Origin: Hysterangium stoloniferum
Taxonomy: Eukaryota; Basidiomycota; Agaricomycetes; Hysterangiales; Hysterangiaceae
Direction: 5' to 3'
DNA length: 64,000 bases
Assembly (NCBI GenBank): GCA_015178975.1
Contig: WHVD01000117.1
Location: 124,001 to 188,000, forward strand
The translations under genes were made by a program, and so were the position numbers. Below the pieces are notes generated by a model. That model made no database searches and had not been told where the DNA came from. It saw only the letters and a program-made list of their open reading frames with translations. This document shows, one piece after another, positions 45,467-55,809 of the stretch. The first letter of the stretch is position 1. Every line of letters begins with the position of its first letter.

Positions 45467-47513
45467 ACACTTTCTATGAATGGTGTCCACGGCTTTGTAT
45501 TGGTATTAATTTTGTCGTCGCCCAAAGTGGCCAATTTGCCTTAGTTCTTTCTCGTCTACATTATAAGAAATAATATGTGAATGTGGCTGAATTTTGCCCT
45601 AAGGATGACTGAGGGACGTTAACTTGCCAAGGCTATTGTTAAATGGAAAGTTTGACACTGATATCACATGACGTGTGAGATGTGATCGACACAATCATGA
45701 TAAGATGCATCGTGATCCTCTAGGAAGCTTATGTCAAACAGTGCTGCTGGCCTAGTCCAGTTTGAAGGTCAAAGAGGCGTGAATATATGCAAGAGTACTC
45801 TGGGTCGTTATATGTAGTGAACCAATATAGATATGCAATGCTGAAGGCGATTCATTATTGGCACATGTAGATACCCGTTTATGCCGAGATACATGTGCAA
45901 GTGTCTCGGAAGAATACTACATAGGAAACATAAATAAGTAGTAAAAAGAGGAATATTGCCAAGTACGGGCTCATTATACATCATGTACAGGCCCTCCCAA
46001 TATGCATGTAGATCATCGGGCCCGGAACATAGCGCAGGCTTAATATTCTAACAAGATCATGGGCCTCATCATGGGTTATAGGACAGCAAAATGAGGGATT
46101 TAAGCAGTTTCTTCAGAGGGTATGTTGGTGCGAATGAACGATCTGAGAGGTAGTCAGGCGTCTTGCCAACCCGGAAAGTGAGCCTGATAGGTGGACTGTG
46201 ATGTTGTGAATAAACATATTTCACCTAATGTCGTTCCCAGAATCAAACCAGGCTATTCACGAGCATCGTTAGCAAATGAGGGTAATATAGCTTGTTGGAC
46301 AGCCCAGCCGCATGGCGGCAGCCAATCCTCATTTTGACAGAGTCCTTGTAGAAAAAGTAGTGCATTTCAGCTGCGGATTTCTAAGAAAATAATTGAAATG
46401 TACATGAAAACACTTGTCAGGTATACGACATACCTTATGAGACTTCAATTGGAGCCGTCGTGCTCAATCCACGGTTCGAGCAGAAAACTAGAAAGATAAT
46501 ATCTAATGATACTATTCAGTATAGTAAATATCTGATTCAAACCAATACTCACATCTCAGTCTATTGGACTGAGATGTTTGTCTGTCATTTTCTGTCCTAT
46601 ATACTATGTACCAATAATGGTACGTTTCCCGGATCCATACGGATTCGTAATCCTTCTTTACTCATGCTGTGATCTATTTACTATTACGACTGCGCTCGGA
46701 CTTATTCCATGTCTGACTTCCGACTTCAACTCTGACAATCTCAACACTCTCAACACTAAATTCAAAGGGGGTCAACAGATAAGTAACTGGCAACTCCAGT
46801 TGCTTATGACAGATGCAGCTTGTACTCAACATATGTGTTGTGCCCTCAGATAACTGTCCAAATGCTCCAGCATTTTTAAGCCAAGTAGCAGACACAAGAA
46901 CACAACACCCAGGGGAATCACCAGATGCTCTGGATACTAAGAGTTATGAAGAACTAAATCACACCAGGGGCAAAAACTGTTAAAAAAGTAACCCTAATAG
47001 CAATATAACTAATGAGTGGCTATTAGTTACATTGTGTGTGAATACATAATGATCTTAACTCACTCATATGTCATATAATGGACTGAGGTGATATTACTAT
47101 GGCCCTCCGGTTTATATATGATGCTACTAGGCACCATCAAAGGCGCATTGGTGGTACCGGGCCCGAGGATTAAAGTTAGGTGGTCTTGGGTCGGTCTATT
47201 TTTGCCGGGTGGATTTCGATGGTGTTATTTAACAATAACAAAAACTAAGGCAACATATATAGCCATACTGTTAAGAATTGACTATTTCTACTTATATTTT
47301 CTTCTCGCATTTATCACGGGTTTTGTATGTGAATAAATAATCTTTTCCTGAAATAGATTGTTCGATTCAGGACATTCGCCTTTTCGGCATGACACGTGAC
47401 ATATGTGAGCTCCGCTCGTAGCCGGTATCTATATTGCTCCGTCAACGACTCTATGCGACCACGACGGCCTTAGTCAGCAACAGACATGCCAAGATTTTTT
47501 CAAACTGCATTCG
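45467..47513. other. Intergenic region with a perfect 11-bp hairpin
   Basis: No convincing gene. An inverted repeat ACATCTCAGTC (46551-46561) / GACTGAGATGT (46567-46577) with a 5-nt loop is present. Short frames at 46460-46900 have no recognisable similarity. Confidence 0.5.
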
Positions 47514-48060
47514 ATGCCTCAAAAGCATTCGGAAAATATTGATATAGTGTACTATGTCATGGGTGGTTTGGAGTGGATTGAACGAAGATTGAGCGAGATG
47601 TATGATATGGACGGAGGGTGAGTTTGTCTGGTGGGCCAATGTATATACTCGGTGGAACAAGTGTAATCTAACAAACATGACGCGTTTAACTGTCTTCTTT
47701 TGGCGGTAGAGGTGGTGACAGAATTAAGGAGAAAGACAGAGGAGTTGAAAGGGTTGTAAGACTGTTTTCTGGGCAAAAGGCAGTGTCAGGAGTGTCATGG
47801 GAGGTAAGCCCCGGTCTTACGCTGTACTACATACCCTCATTTTCACTTTAGCACGTACTGTTTAAAGTGCAGACACTCTCTGAAGAATCAGATGCGCTGC
47901 GAACCATGCGCCGTTATGTCATATATCCCGTCGGGTACGCCAACGACGGCCACTCGCCACGCTTTTTCATCGAACGGCAATTGCATATATCCTCGTCAGA
48001 ACCGGAGCTACTGCACCACACTCCAGAAAGGCCGCATTGGCGCAAATTATATCTTGTGGA
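47514..48060 (+). CDS. Hypothetical spliced gene fragment (low confidence)
   Basis: Three plus-strand segments join in frame: ATG 47514 to about 47609, an exon starting near 47710 (GGDRIKEKDRG) to about 47801, and an exon starting near 47853 (HVLFKVQTLSEESDALRTM) to about 48060. Introns begin GTGAGT and GTAAGC and end GGTAG and TTTAG. The product has no domain I recognise. A minus-strand open frame (47964-48230, with a hydrophobic stretch TPTCGIIVFVCSPWP) overlaps the last exon, so the coding strand is not settled. Confidence 0.3.
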
Positions 48061-48735
48061 GGTATCCTGGCGTTCGTTTTCATATTTCTGTTGTTGGGGC
48101 CGGCTTCGTGTTTCCGAATATTCGTAGTTTGCCACCAGTCGTCCGTTAATCGCTCGATGGAGGAGAGATTGGGCCACGGACTGCAGACGAAAACAATTAT
48201 GCCGCAGGTAGGGGTAAGTACACATCCCAAGGTGGAAACTATTGAGCTTATGTGTGCGATAGCCGATGCATCCGCCTTCTGCGAAAGGTAATCAATGCCA
48301 ATCAGGTTGGGGTCACATAACAGCCATGCTAGAGAGAGAGGTGAGCATACAGAATGGAGGACATGGGAAAGTCGTTATACTTACCTGGTGATATAGCTAG
48401 CGTTGTCTAATAGGGCACCAGAGGCACCTCCCCGAGTGAGGGTTCCAGTTAAGGACCCGCGTGTCTTCAGCCTGGCGCATGCTTGCTCTACCGGTGTTGA
48501 TGATATATATCTTGCAACCACAACGCAACACAGAACGCAAATTAACCTCGAAACTTATCATCCAAGTCTAGATCAGCACTTCAAAATACCGGCGACGTGT
48601 GCAAAGACAGGTGGGGTGGGGTGCTGGGTTATTTGCTTTCCCTTTGGTCCACCCATCTGGTATGAGTCTCAGCGGAAGCCTGGAGCGCTAGAGAGAGAGG
48701 TAGGTACATGCGCCATACTATAGGCTGAGAAGTCG

Positions 48736-49935
48736 TTGTGCTTACATTATCTTGAAAAGTCAATGATGTTGGACGGGTCAGCCAAGGATGACGGTCCTGG
48801 AGTGCCAGTCGCCACCAGAGGGGAAACGGACATGCGTTCAGTACTACTTCACAATCTTGAAATAGAACATGCGGTCGGGCGTAACAGCGGCGAAGGGTGT
48901 ATGCCCACAGTAAGATGTAGTTGGTACCATCGGATGTGGATGATGGAGATCCTTATCCCCGCGACACTTCCCGCAAAAGAACATCCGCAGCTTCATGCTG
49001 GCCCGCATTTCCACAACACCATACATGTTCCTGGTCTCGGGATCTCTGTGTCACCAATTCCTTTACACCGCTTTGAGAAACAATCATGCATGTTGGTGGT
49101 GGGGAACGTATCCCGACCCATACTCGTCAGACCACGAGACTTGGATGGATTACCCTTTGTTGGTGATTTTCGTCAAGCGGTGGCAGGAGAGACTGCCTTC
49201 TTCACTCTAGCAGTTCGCGAGCTTTCCGATAAGCAGGTCTTGCATGAAACATCGGAATCCAATATAAATCTGTTTATGCATTCTTCGGGCGCCTATTCAC
49301 GACCGGACGCTGGCGCATTTGGGAATCTACTTGGCCCATTCTTGCAAGCTCTCATCGAAATACGGGGCGGATGGGCTCGTTCTGGTTTTGGTTCCGGTTT
49401 CGCTTTGATAAAACAGAGGTGTTGTCTGGTGGCTACATGGACAGATCTCCCACTTAGTCATTTTGATTACTGGCTTAGGTCGGCGACGCGTAATTGTGTG
49501 GGTCAAACTGGAATTCCTCGGATATCGATGGATGTGGTGGAAGAAACTATGCGCATGGCTAGTGGCAAGTTCCTGCCGTCGTCGAAGCGTCATATTGCTG
49601 GCTGCGGCTGCGCAGTTTTTATGTCGGCCAGATGCAATTCATTCAAGAACGCAACCATTCATTGTACACATTGCGTTAGATTCAAGGAGGCGCCTCTATC
49701 CGATGACCGAAGCCAGGTCGGAGCTGTGATACTTGAGCACTCCACGACATTGGACATATTCGCAAAAACGCAATTATATAGGACGTCGACAAGGTTGTGG
49801 CTGCCACTGCCGCTGAGAAACTCTTTGGGAATCGTACAGTTGCCTGTGAAACTGCACTTTACAGAGGCAGCTGTACTAAACTTGGCATCATCTTTTCCGT
49901 TTGCTGACGTGTTGAATGGGCTTCCTTCATGGTGA
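48736..49935 (+). CDS. Long uncharacterised open frame; coding strand uncertain
   Basis: 399 codons, no stop, on the plus strand. It has no signal peptide, membrane segment or known motif, but is long for chance at this base composition. Against it, the minus strand of the same region has intron-like signals (GTAAGY...CTCTCTCTAG at about 48330-48388 and 48690-48746) and open segments (49327-49593, 49659-49949), so it may be the shadow of a spliced minus-strand gene. In another plus frame, 49782-49907 and 50130-50220 look protein-like (KLFGNRTVACE..., HPVVLDDEGCGFGF). Unresolved. Confidence 0.3.
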   Translation: MCLHYLEKSMMLDGSAKDDGPGVPVATRGETDMRSVLLHNLEIEHAVGRNSGEGCMPTVRCSWYHRMWMMEILIPATLPAKEHPQLHAGPHFHNTIHVPGLGISVSPIPLHRFEKQSCMLVVGNVSRPILVRPRDLDGLPFVGDFRQAVAGETAFFTLAVRELSDKQVLHETSESNINLFMHSSGAYSRPDAGAFGNLLGPFLQALIEIRGGWARSGFGSGFALIKQRCCLVATWTDLPLSHFDYWLRSATRNCVGQTGIPRISMDVVEETMRMASGKFLPSSKRHIAGCGCAVFMSARCNSFKNATIHCTHCVRFKEAPLSDDRSQVGAVILEHSTTLDIFAKTQLYRTSTRLWLPLPLRNSLGIVQLPVKLHFTEAAVLNLASSFPFADVLNGLPSW

Positions 49936-50593
49936 GTACGCAGCCCCATTGTGCTCGTCTAAAGCCTGATCTATGCATATCCAGCCTTGGACACAGCCCG
50001 GACTTCCCAGACGCCTTACTGGTCATTCGAGTAGTCAACTGCCTGGGGATGAGGTGTCACCCATACCGACAATATGTTTGAAATTGACCCGTCTTAAGAC
50101 GATGAACCATGACGACTGTTTTTCCGGTAGATCTCTATTTTCCTTCCTCAACATTAGAACATCCCGTTGTCCTCGACGACGAGGGATGTGGTTTCGGGTT
50201 CCAGTACAATTTTCACGACCAAGTATAGGGTGCGTGGAGTGGGGCAGAGGAAAGAAAGAAAGAAGCATCGCATTGCGTGTATATCACTTGGCAAGGATGT
50301 CGTTGCGCGGAGGGCGTCATCGTGGGTGTGGATGTAGAGGTAGTGGGATGATACACGGAAGTACGTGGATGACCACTTCCATATATGTGTTGCCGTGATT
50401 ATACTGTTTATTTGACTTTGGTTCAATAAAATGACAATTTAAAAAACTTCTATTGACTGACACGAAGGCAAGACTACAAAAGGGTAAGATAATGTTCCTT
50501 TCTTTTTAACGAAGACTTCCCGATGCACTTGCTGGTGTAAAATGTAACGGATTCTTAACAGCAAGTCCTCAATTCGGCAACGCTTCTTCATCG

Positions 50594-50733
50594 TTAAGGC
50601 AGTGCACGCACAATTTAAGGCAGTGCACGCACAATTTAAGGCAGTGCACGCACAATTTAAGGCAGTGCACGCACAATTTAAGGCAGTGCACGCACAATTT
50701 AAGGCAGTGCACGCACAATTTAAGGCAGTGCAA
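50594..50733. repeat. 21-bp minisatellite, about 6.7 copies
   Basis: Unit TTAAGGCAGTGCACGCACAA plus T, repeated nearly perfectly from 50594 to 50733. As 21 is a multiple of three, a minus-strand frame through it reads a 7-residue repeat (CTALNCA), but nothing else supports coding. Confidence 0.93.
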
Positions 50734-51014
50734 CCACAGACAGGCGCCAAACAGGCGCCAACATCTAGGTTACTCTATTAATAGCTAATTAGAATCTAAG
50801 TGAACACCCACTAAAGAAATACAACCGCCAGAATACAACTACGAAATTGTTACGAAACCACATTTTTTGAGAAATCCAGATCTCCAAGTTCTTCAACGCT
50901 GAACGGACTCTTCCGCTTTCACTTTCTGCAACAAAGGCTCTAAAATCCTGCTCATAAAACCTCAACAAACTGCTTTCAAAACCTAACCAAGATTCTAACC
51001 GTAGTGATAATAGC

Positions 51015-51666
51015 ATGTCATTACCCGGAAATGACGACAGAAATAGCGTACCAGGCAGCTCGACCACTATCCATGCAAACGGAAAGTCTCAGAACGCGGC
51101 AGTCCCTCAAAAGCACCAGTACAGGGCCGAACAACCCAAGCTTCCAGATCTATTAAAACAATATGACTCGCACCAAAGGCAAAGACGACGGGCAATGCAT
51201 GGAAATGCAACACTCTGTGGATGTTTATACAGGAAAGGTCATTGTAGGCGTGTGTATAATAATTGTCCTATCCGCCCTCACCACGCAAATGTCATGACCA
51301 TTGCATTCGCAGGACGTTCTCAATGTCATCAACGTCATTGTTCAGTCTAAGAAATATAAAGAATCTTTTTCCGTCGATAATATATGCCAACCCTACGCGC
51401 CTCAAGGAAATCGCATCGAGCTTGCTTGGCAGTTTCATGCTAAATCGAACAATCCAACCGACAACCTTCCCAAATTTTTGAGGACTTCAGGAACGACCCA
51501 GCTTAAGAGGTCCGAGGGTGGTTTTGTACTAGCGATAGAGGTAAGTGAAAGCGGCGTAGGGGTCAATCTAAGCTGATGTATATAACAGTCGGCGTTGTCC
51601 AATGATGAAGGCCATGGTGGACGTTCCGGAGAAGTGTGGCTCGATCCAGGCACAGGTTACGAATGA
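51015..51666 (+). CDS. Hypothetical two-or-more-exon gene
   Basis: Best-supported part: an open segment from about 51302 (DVLNVINVIVQSKKYKES) to 51540, intron 51541-51588 (GTAAGT...AACAG, branch-like GCTGATG), final exon 51589-51666 ending TGA 51664-51666 (SALSNDEGHGGRSGE...GTGYE). An upstream open frame from ATG 51015 (MSLPGNDDRNSV) is a possible first exon, but the connecting splice is unclear. No recognised domain. Confidence 0.35.
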
Positions 51667-51739
51667 GATTGGATACAACCAGAATTTTCCGTCCGCCGTA
51701 AGGCACAAAGCCGACCATGCTTCTGACGAAGCGGAGACT

Positions 51740-51919
51740 AGTAAGAGTGCCGCACGATCCCTGGCATGCCGGGAGAAGTTCGGCACTCAACGTCCAGCCG
51801 AGCGTACGAAGGATTCTCACGCCTTTTGTTTTCTGCGACGACTCTGTCGCTCTAGTCTTTAAAAATTTTACGTTCAATTGATGCATTATCATTTTTTAAA
51901 AACATTTCTAATTATTTAG
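51740..51919. repeat. 180-bp dispersed repeat, copy 1
   Basis: Nearly identical to 63001-63180, including the short inverted repeat CGACGACTCTGTCG and the AT-rich end. Its left edge falls at GTAAGAGTGCC and its right edge at CTAATTATTT. Confidence 0.85.
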
Positions 51920-52317
51920 ATCTCACACCATAAGGTCTAGATCCTTGCCACAATGGGTCTTTGTGCACTTGGGTGGAGAGAGGCACCCACCTCATGCAGA
52001 GGCGGGGTTTGGGGCCATAACACCTGGGGATCCCAGATCATTCAGTAGTACCACCAACAAGGCTGTTAGAAATGGTGGGGAGATAGCCTGGTTGATGGCA
52101 CACAGGCACCAGTTACTAAATGGCAGTAACTATGAGGAACAAGAGGGGAGACCTATGGCAGATGCTTCACCAGGCAAAATGAATTTGTTCACAAACCCAG
52201 AAACACCACAAGGGGTCAACGCTGCAACATCACCAACTGAAGAAACCTGGGGCAATAGAAGACTCCAATCCCTGAAATTATACCAGGGTTTAAGGCAAAC
52301 TCCTGAGAAATCCACAG

Positions 52318-52556
52318 TTTAGCTGCATTGTGGAATGCATGCAGCTCATTACAGATGGTTTGGCTGTGTTGTGGAATGCGCGCAGCTCAACACAGACAGT
52401 GTAGCTGCGTTGTGGAATGCATGCAGCTCAGTACAGACCGTTTCGCTACATTGCGGAATGCACGCAGCTCAATACAGACAGTGTAACTATGTTGCAGAAT
52501 GTGTGCAGCTCAGTACAGACAGTTTAGCTGCATTGTGGAATGCATGCCAGACAGTT
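52318..52556. repeat. 41-bp minisatellite, about 5.8 copies
   Basis: Imperfect tandem units of 41 bp of the form TTTAGCTGCATTGTGGAATG followed by CATGCAGCTCATTACAGATGG (split here for length), varying mostly by C/T and A/G transitions. Confidence 0.85.
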
Positions 52557-52859
52557 GAAGTTGGTGGTGCTGCAGGCATCCAGAACCACTATGATTTACT
52601 CTGCAGTGCAGCTGGGTACAGCACCATGTTACAGTCTGAAGGCACAAGGTGTTGGGTGGCACACCACACACACTGTCTTTGTCGCACCATACTTGTCTGA
52701 CTGTCAGATTTACACGGCCCTTGCCCAGCTATTCCATGGGAAGTGAAAGTGGCCTTTAAGAGCCTCTGCCTTTTCCTTTAGATCTCACTCACCACTGAAG
52801 CATGACAGAAGGCAATGAGGGGTACATAGGAAATTTTTCTTTTTTTTTGCCAACTAGTG

Positions 52860-55212
52860 GTATCGTGGCTGTGGCAGCAGCAGTCCACCGCACCAGGATT
52901 TTATGGTGGTAATACAGGAGGTTTCCACAGACTATGATGTTCAACAACGGATAGCAACCGCCCGTAACTTATCTCATGACCCAAGCTGCTAGGGTGTGGA
53001 GTGCAGGGACACTTTCCCACTAAGTGGAAGTTGAGGCCCCCGATGACAGGAAAGAAGGCTGTTCCAGTTGCACACTGTGCCAAAGTTGGGCACTCAGATT
53101 GCAGTGCAGATGGGGTGACAGCTGCATCGACACCCATGCATGCAGCATCTGCTTTGATAAGAACCACAGAGCAGGAGCCTGCAGGGACTCCGACCCATGC
53201 TAGTATATTAAGCGCCAGATTGGGGCACCTTTGTGGATGTGGCATCCAATTTAGCCGCTTCAGGCAGCTGCTCAAGTGTAGTTGACTTCCTGGACATGCA
53301 CTTGCTGGGAGAGGTTTGGACAGAAGTCAATTCCATTGCCTTGACAGCACAGTTTGGCATACCACGGGGCAAGAACATAACAAGACCTTTTCACTGGCAC
53401 AGAAGCAAGTAGGCTGCATATGGAATTTGAATACCAAGAGTGTAGCAGTGCTGGATGAGACGCTCAAAGTGACCCTAAAGCTAGTCAAGCAGCGGGCAGT
53501 AGTGGCCAGCCATTTCTCAGGGAATGATGCAGAGAGGCTGCAGGAGAAACTGGTGCACACATTGTCCGTCATTCCATGGATGGGGACTTTCCTATGCTCC
53601 ATTGTCATGTTTGCAATCAGCTCCAAAATCACGAGGAGTGTCACCCCCCCAACTTGGCGGTCTGGGCAGACATATGTATGCTGGATTTGGTTAATACTCC
53701 AGCACCTCCCAAATGAGCTGCCTAGTGCATCATCAGAAGCGTTAGACATAGGATGGTGTGGGGATGCCAGTCCACATTACCAGTGCGATATTAGTGGGGC
53801 AGAGGCAGTTGCCGCAGAAATGGGTCTGGGGTGGCATTGCAGAGCGATTTGATTCACTGGTGGAACCTATAGAATTAGTCTTGTTGGTACAATTGGACAA
53901 CAGCGGCATACTGGCCATGTTGAACAAGGGCCGATCATACAGCAAGGAAGTGAACATGACGCTAAAGAGGTTTACAAGTTATTAGCCACAAATTGAATAC
54001 AACTGAGAGCCGAATACATACCGTTAAGGGACAATGCATCAGATGCCCTCTGATGTAGGCGCATTACCAGTTTCCTTAAGGGTTTTCTGAAGGCACAGAC
54101 CCAGGCCATGATATATATTCCTGGACATTCGGTACATTGGGTCCATTCACTGTAATGCCAGCCAGGGTTCCAGTGCAATTTACCGCATCATTGCGAACAC
54201 CACCATTGAACCAATTCCATCTATCTCCGTCAATGTGTAGACCACCAGGGAAAGCAGGAGAGAGACCTTTCAAAGGAGAGGAATCAATGCACAACTGCCG
54301 ACCACCATACACCATCCAGTCTTGCAATCAATTGCATCTGTAGCCTCTGAGGTGCAGCTACTGGAGGCATAGGGCTACGGAGCTGGACTACACAACATCT
54401 TCTGCGACATCTTCTATGTGGCAGAGTCTGACAGGCTGCCAGCATCCCTTTCGACCTTACACTCATTTGCTCTAGGGGTGGTGGTGAACCTGTCATTTCT
54501 GGGATAAGAACCAACTGCTGGAACTGCATTTGAGACAATTTCATTAACAAGGTACTCTCAGGTAGGCGCACACAACAGCTACTACAACCCCCCTCGATTT
54601 TTCATCTGCTACCATCTCTCAAGACTGGCCGTGGACTCGCCAGCTATATCTTTATTATGAGGAAATCAAAGGAAAGTCACTAGCATGGCTTCTCATTTTC
54701 CAGAAATAGATGCTAAGTTTGAGCAAATTTTACACCGGCTTCAGGGCAATCTTCTGGCAGCTCTTCATTACCCTACCATTTCCACAGTTAGAGGGGTCAC
54801 TGAGAGGACTAGAAAACTTACAAGAATGTCCTTGGATTTAGAGGATGCCAGCATTTGGGATGTGCCAGCATGTCCATTTTGATGGGTTTATGCATTTTAG
54901 GGATGTCGCAGTACCATCCAAGTCACAGTTTGACACCAGTAGACACCTAAAATAAAAGAAGCCCTGATTAGTTGAAATGAGGATGGATAACAATAGGGTA
55001 TTTAAACTTACCTTCGGCAAGACCGCCAGGGCTGGAGAAACCCAATCAGATTTTCTTAGCAGACCAACAAAGGGCTTACCTGATCGAAGCGCTGATCAAT
55101 CTATCAAAGGTAGTCCCAACTGGGCCCAATGATCCACTGTTTTGCTAGTGAGATGGCAAAGGGCATGTAGATAAGGAACAACATTCTGGCATTCATCCTG
55201 TATCAGCGGCAC
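52860..55212 (+). pseudogene. DIRS-like retrotransposon relic, part 1: RT end, RNase H, tyrosine recombinase
   Basis: Plus-strand fragments in several frames. 53400-53460: QVGCIWNLNTKSVAVLDE, the segment after RT in Agaricomycete DIRS-type proteins. 53540-53640: KLVHTLSVIPWMGTFLCS. 53740-53830: DIGWCGDASPHY...AEAVAAEMGL. 53890-54030: LDNSGILAMLNKGRSYSKEVN and LRAEYIPLRDNASDAL, matching the RNase H-like domain. 54370-54480: YGAGLHNIFCDIFYV...LPASLSTLHSFAL, the core-binding domain of the tyrosine recombinase. 55120-55145: PTGPNDPLFC from its catalytic part. It is cut at 55212 by chromovirus D and resumes at 62694. The 52860-53300 part is only tentatively included. Confidence 0.7.
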
Positions 55213-55775
55213 TGTTACGACCCGTTCCCGGATGTTTCAATATCCGACTTCCGATCTCCCACTTTCGATATCCGATATCCGACTACGGAACATCATAGTT
55301 ACCGTATCATCCGTGTTCTTCGTTTGTTCCGCATTTGGTAATTTGTCCGTTGACAAGTATTCACTCGTTTGTTGTTGTATTCCCGTCTCGGAATATTGTC
55401 TTCCTAATATGTCTTATTGTATTTCCGTTTTAAGAATACTTCCGTTTCCATCTTATTATGGTCTCAGTTTGTAGTACAATAACGAGTAGACTTATATTAG
55501 TTTCCGCGAATTTGTACTTTACTTTAGATCTGATATCGACTTAGTTTCTTATTCCTCCTCCCGTCTTTCTGTACGCTCGATATTTGGAACTCTTCAGAAC
55601 TCTGAATATCCATATCTTCCGTCGTTAGTTCACTTCCGAAATTAAGGACATTGAGCGTTTGTGTAGAGGTGCAGCACATAAGCTGAAGCCGACGTCCTGA
55701 CCCTATCCACGAGTTTCCGACTTCCTGGTGACTTCCCGATAGTTCCGGAATAAGTTCCCGACACGGCACTTAACA
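55213..55775 (+). repeat. 5' LTR of chromovirus D
   Basis: TGTTACGACCCG...CTTAACA, 563 bp. A TATA-like TTATATTA at 55492-55499 lies 34 bp before AGATCTGATAT (55526-55536), the putative mRNA 5' end. U5 motif GCAGCACATAAGCTGAAGCC at 55671-55690. Confidence 0.93.
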
Positions 55776-55777
55776 GT

Positions 55778-55788
55778 ATATCAGATCT
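55778..55788 (+). other. Self-priming primer binding site, chromovirus D
   Basis: ATATCAGATCT, 2 nt after the LTR end, is the exact reverse complement of AGATCTGATAT at 55526-55536. Confidence 0.77.
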
Positions 55789-55809
55789 CAACTCTGCGAC
55801 TCGCTCATC

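Noticed and set aside
46460-46900. Short frames on both strands as genes
   Set aside because: Under 95 codons, overlapping, with no motif or splice pattern.
48844-49593. Membrane-protein reading of alternative plus or minus frames
   Set aside because: Hydrophobic runs appear in more than one frame, but no set of exons could be joined without stops.
52318-52556. Tandem repeats as a CRISPR array
   Set aside because: Units are directly adjacent without unique spacers, and the DNA is eukaryotic.
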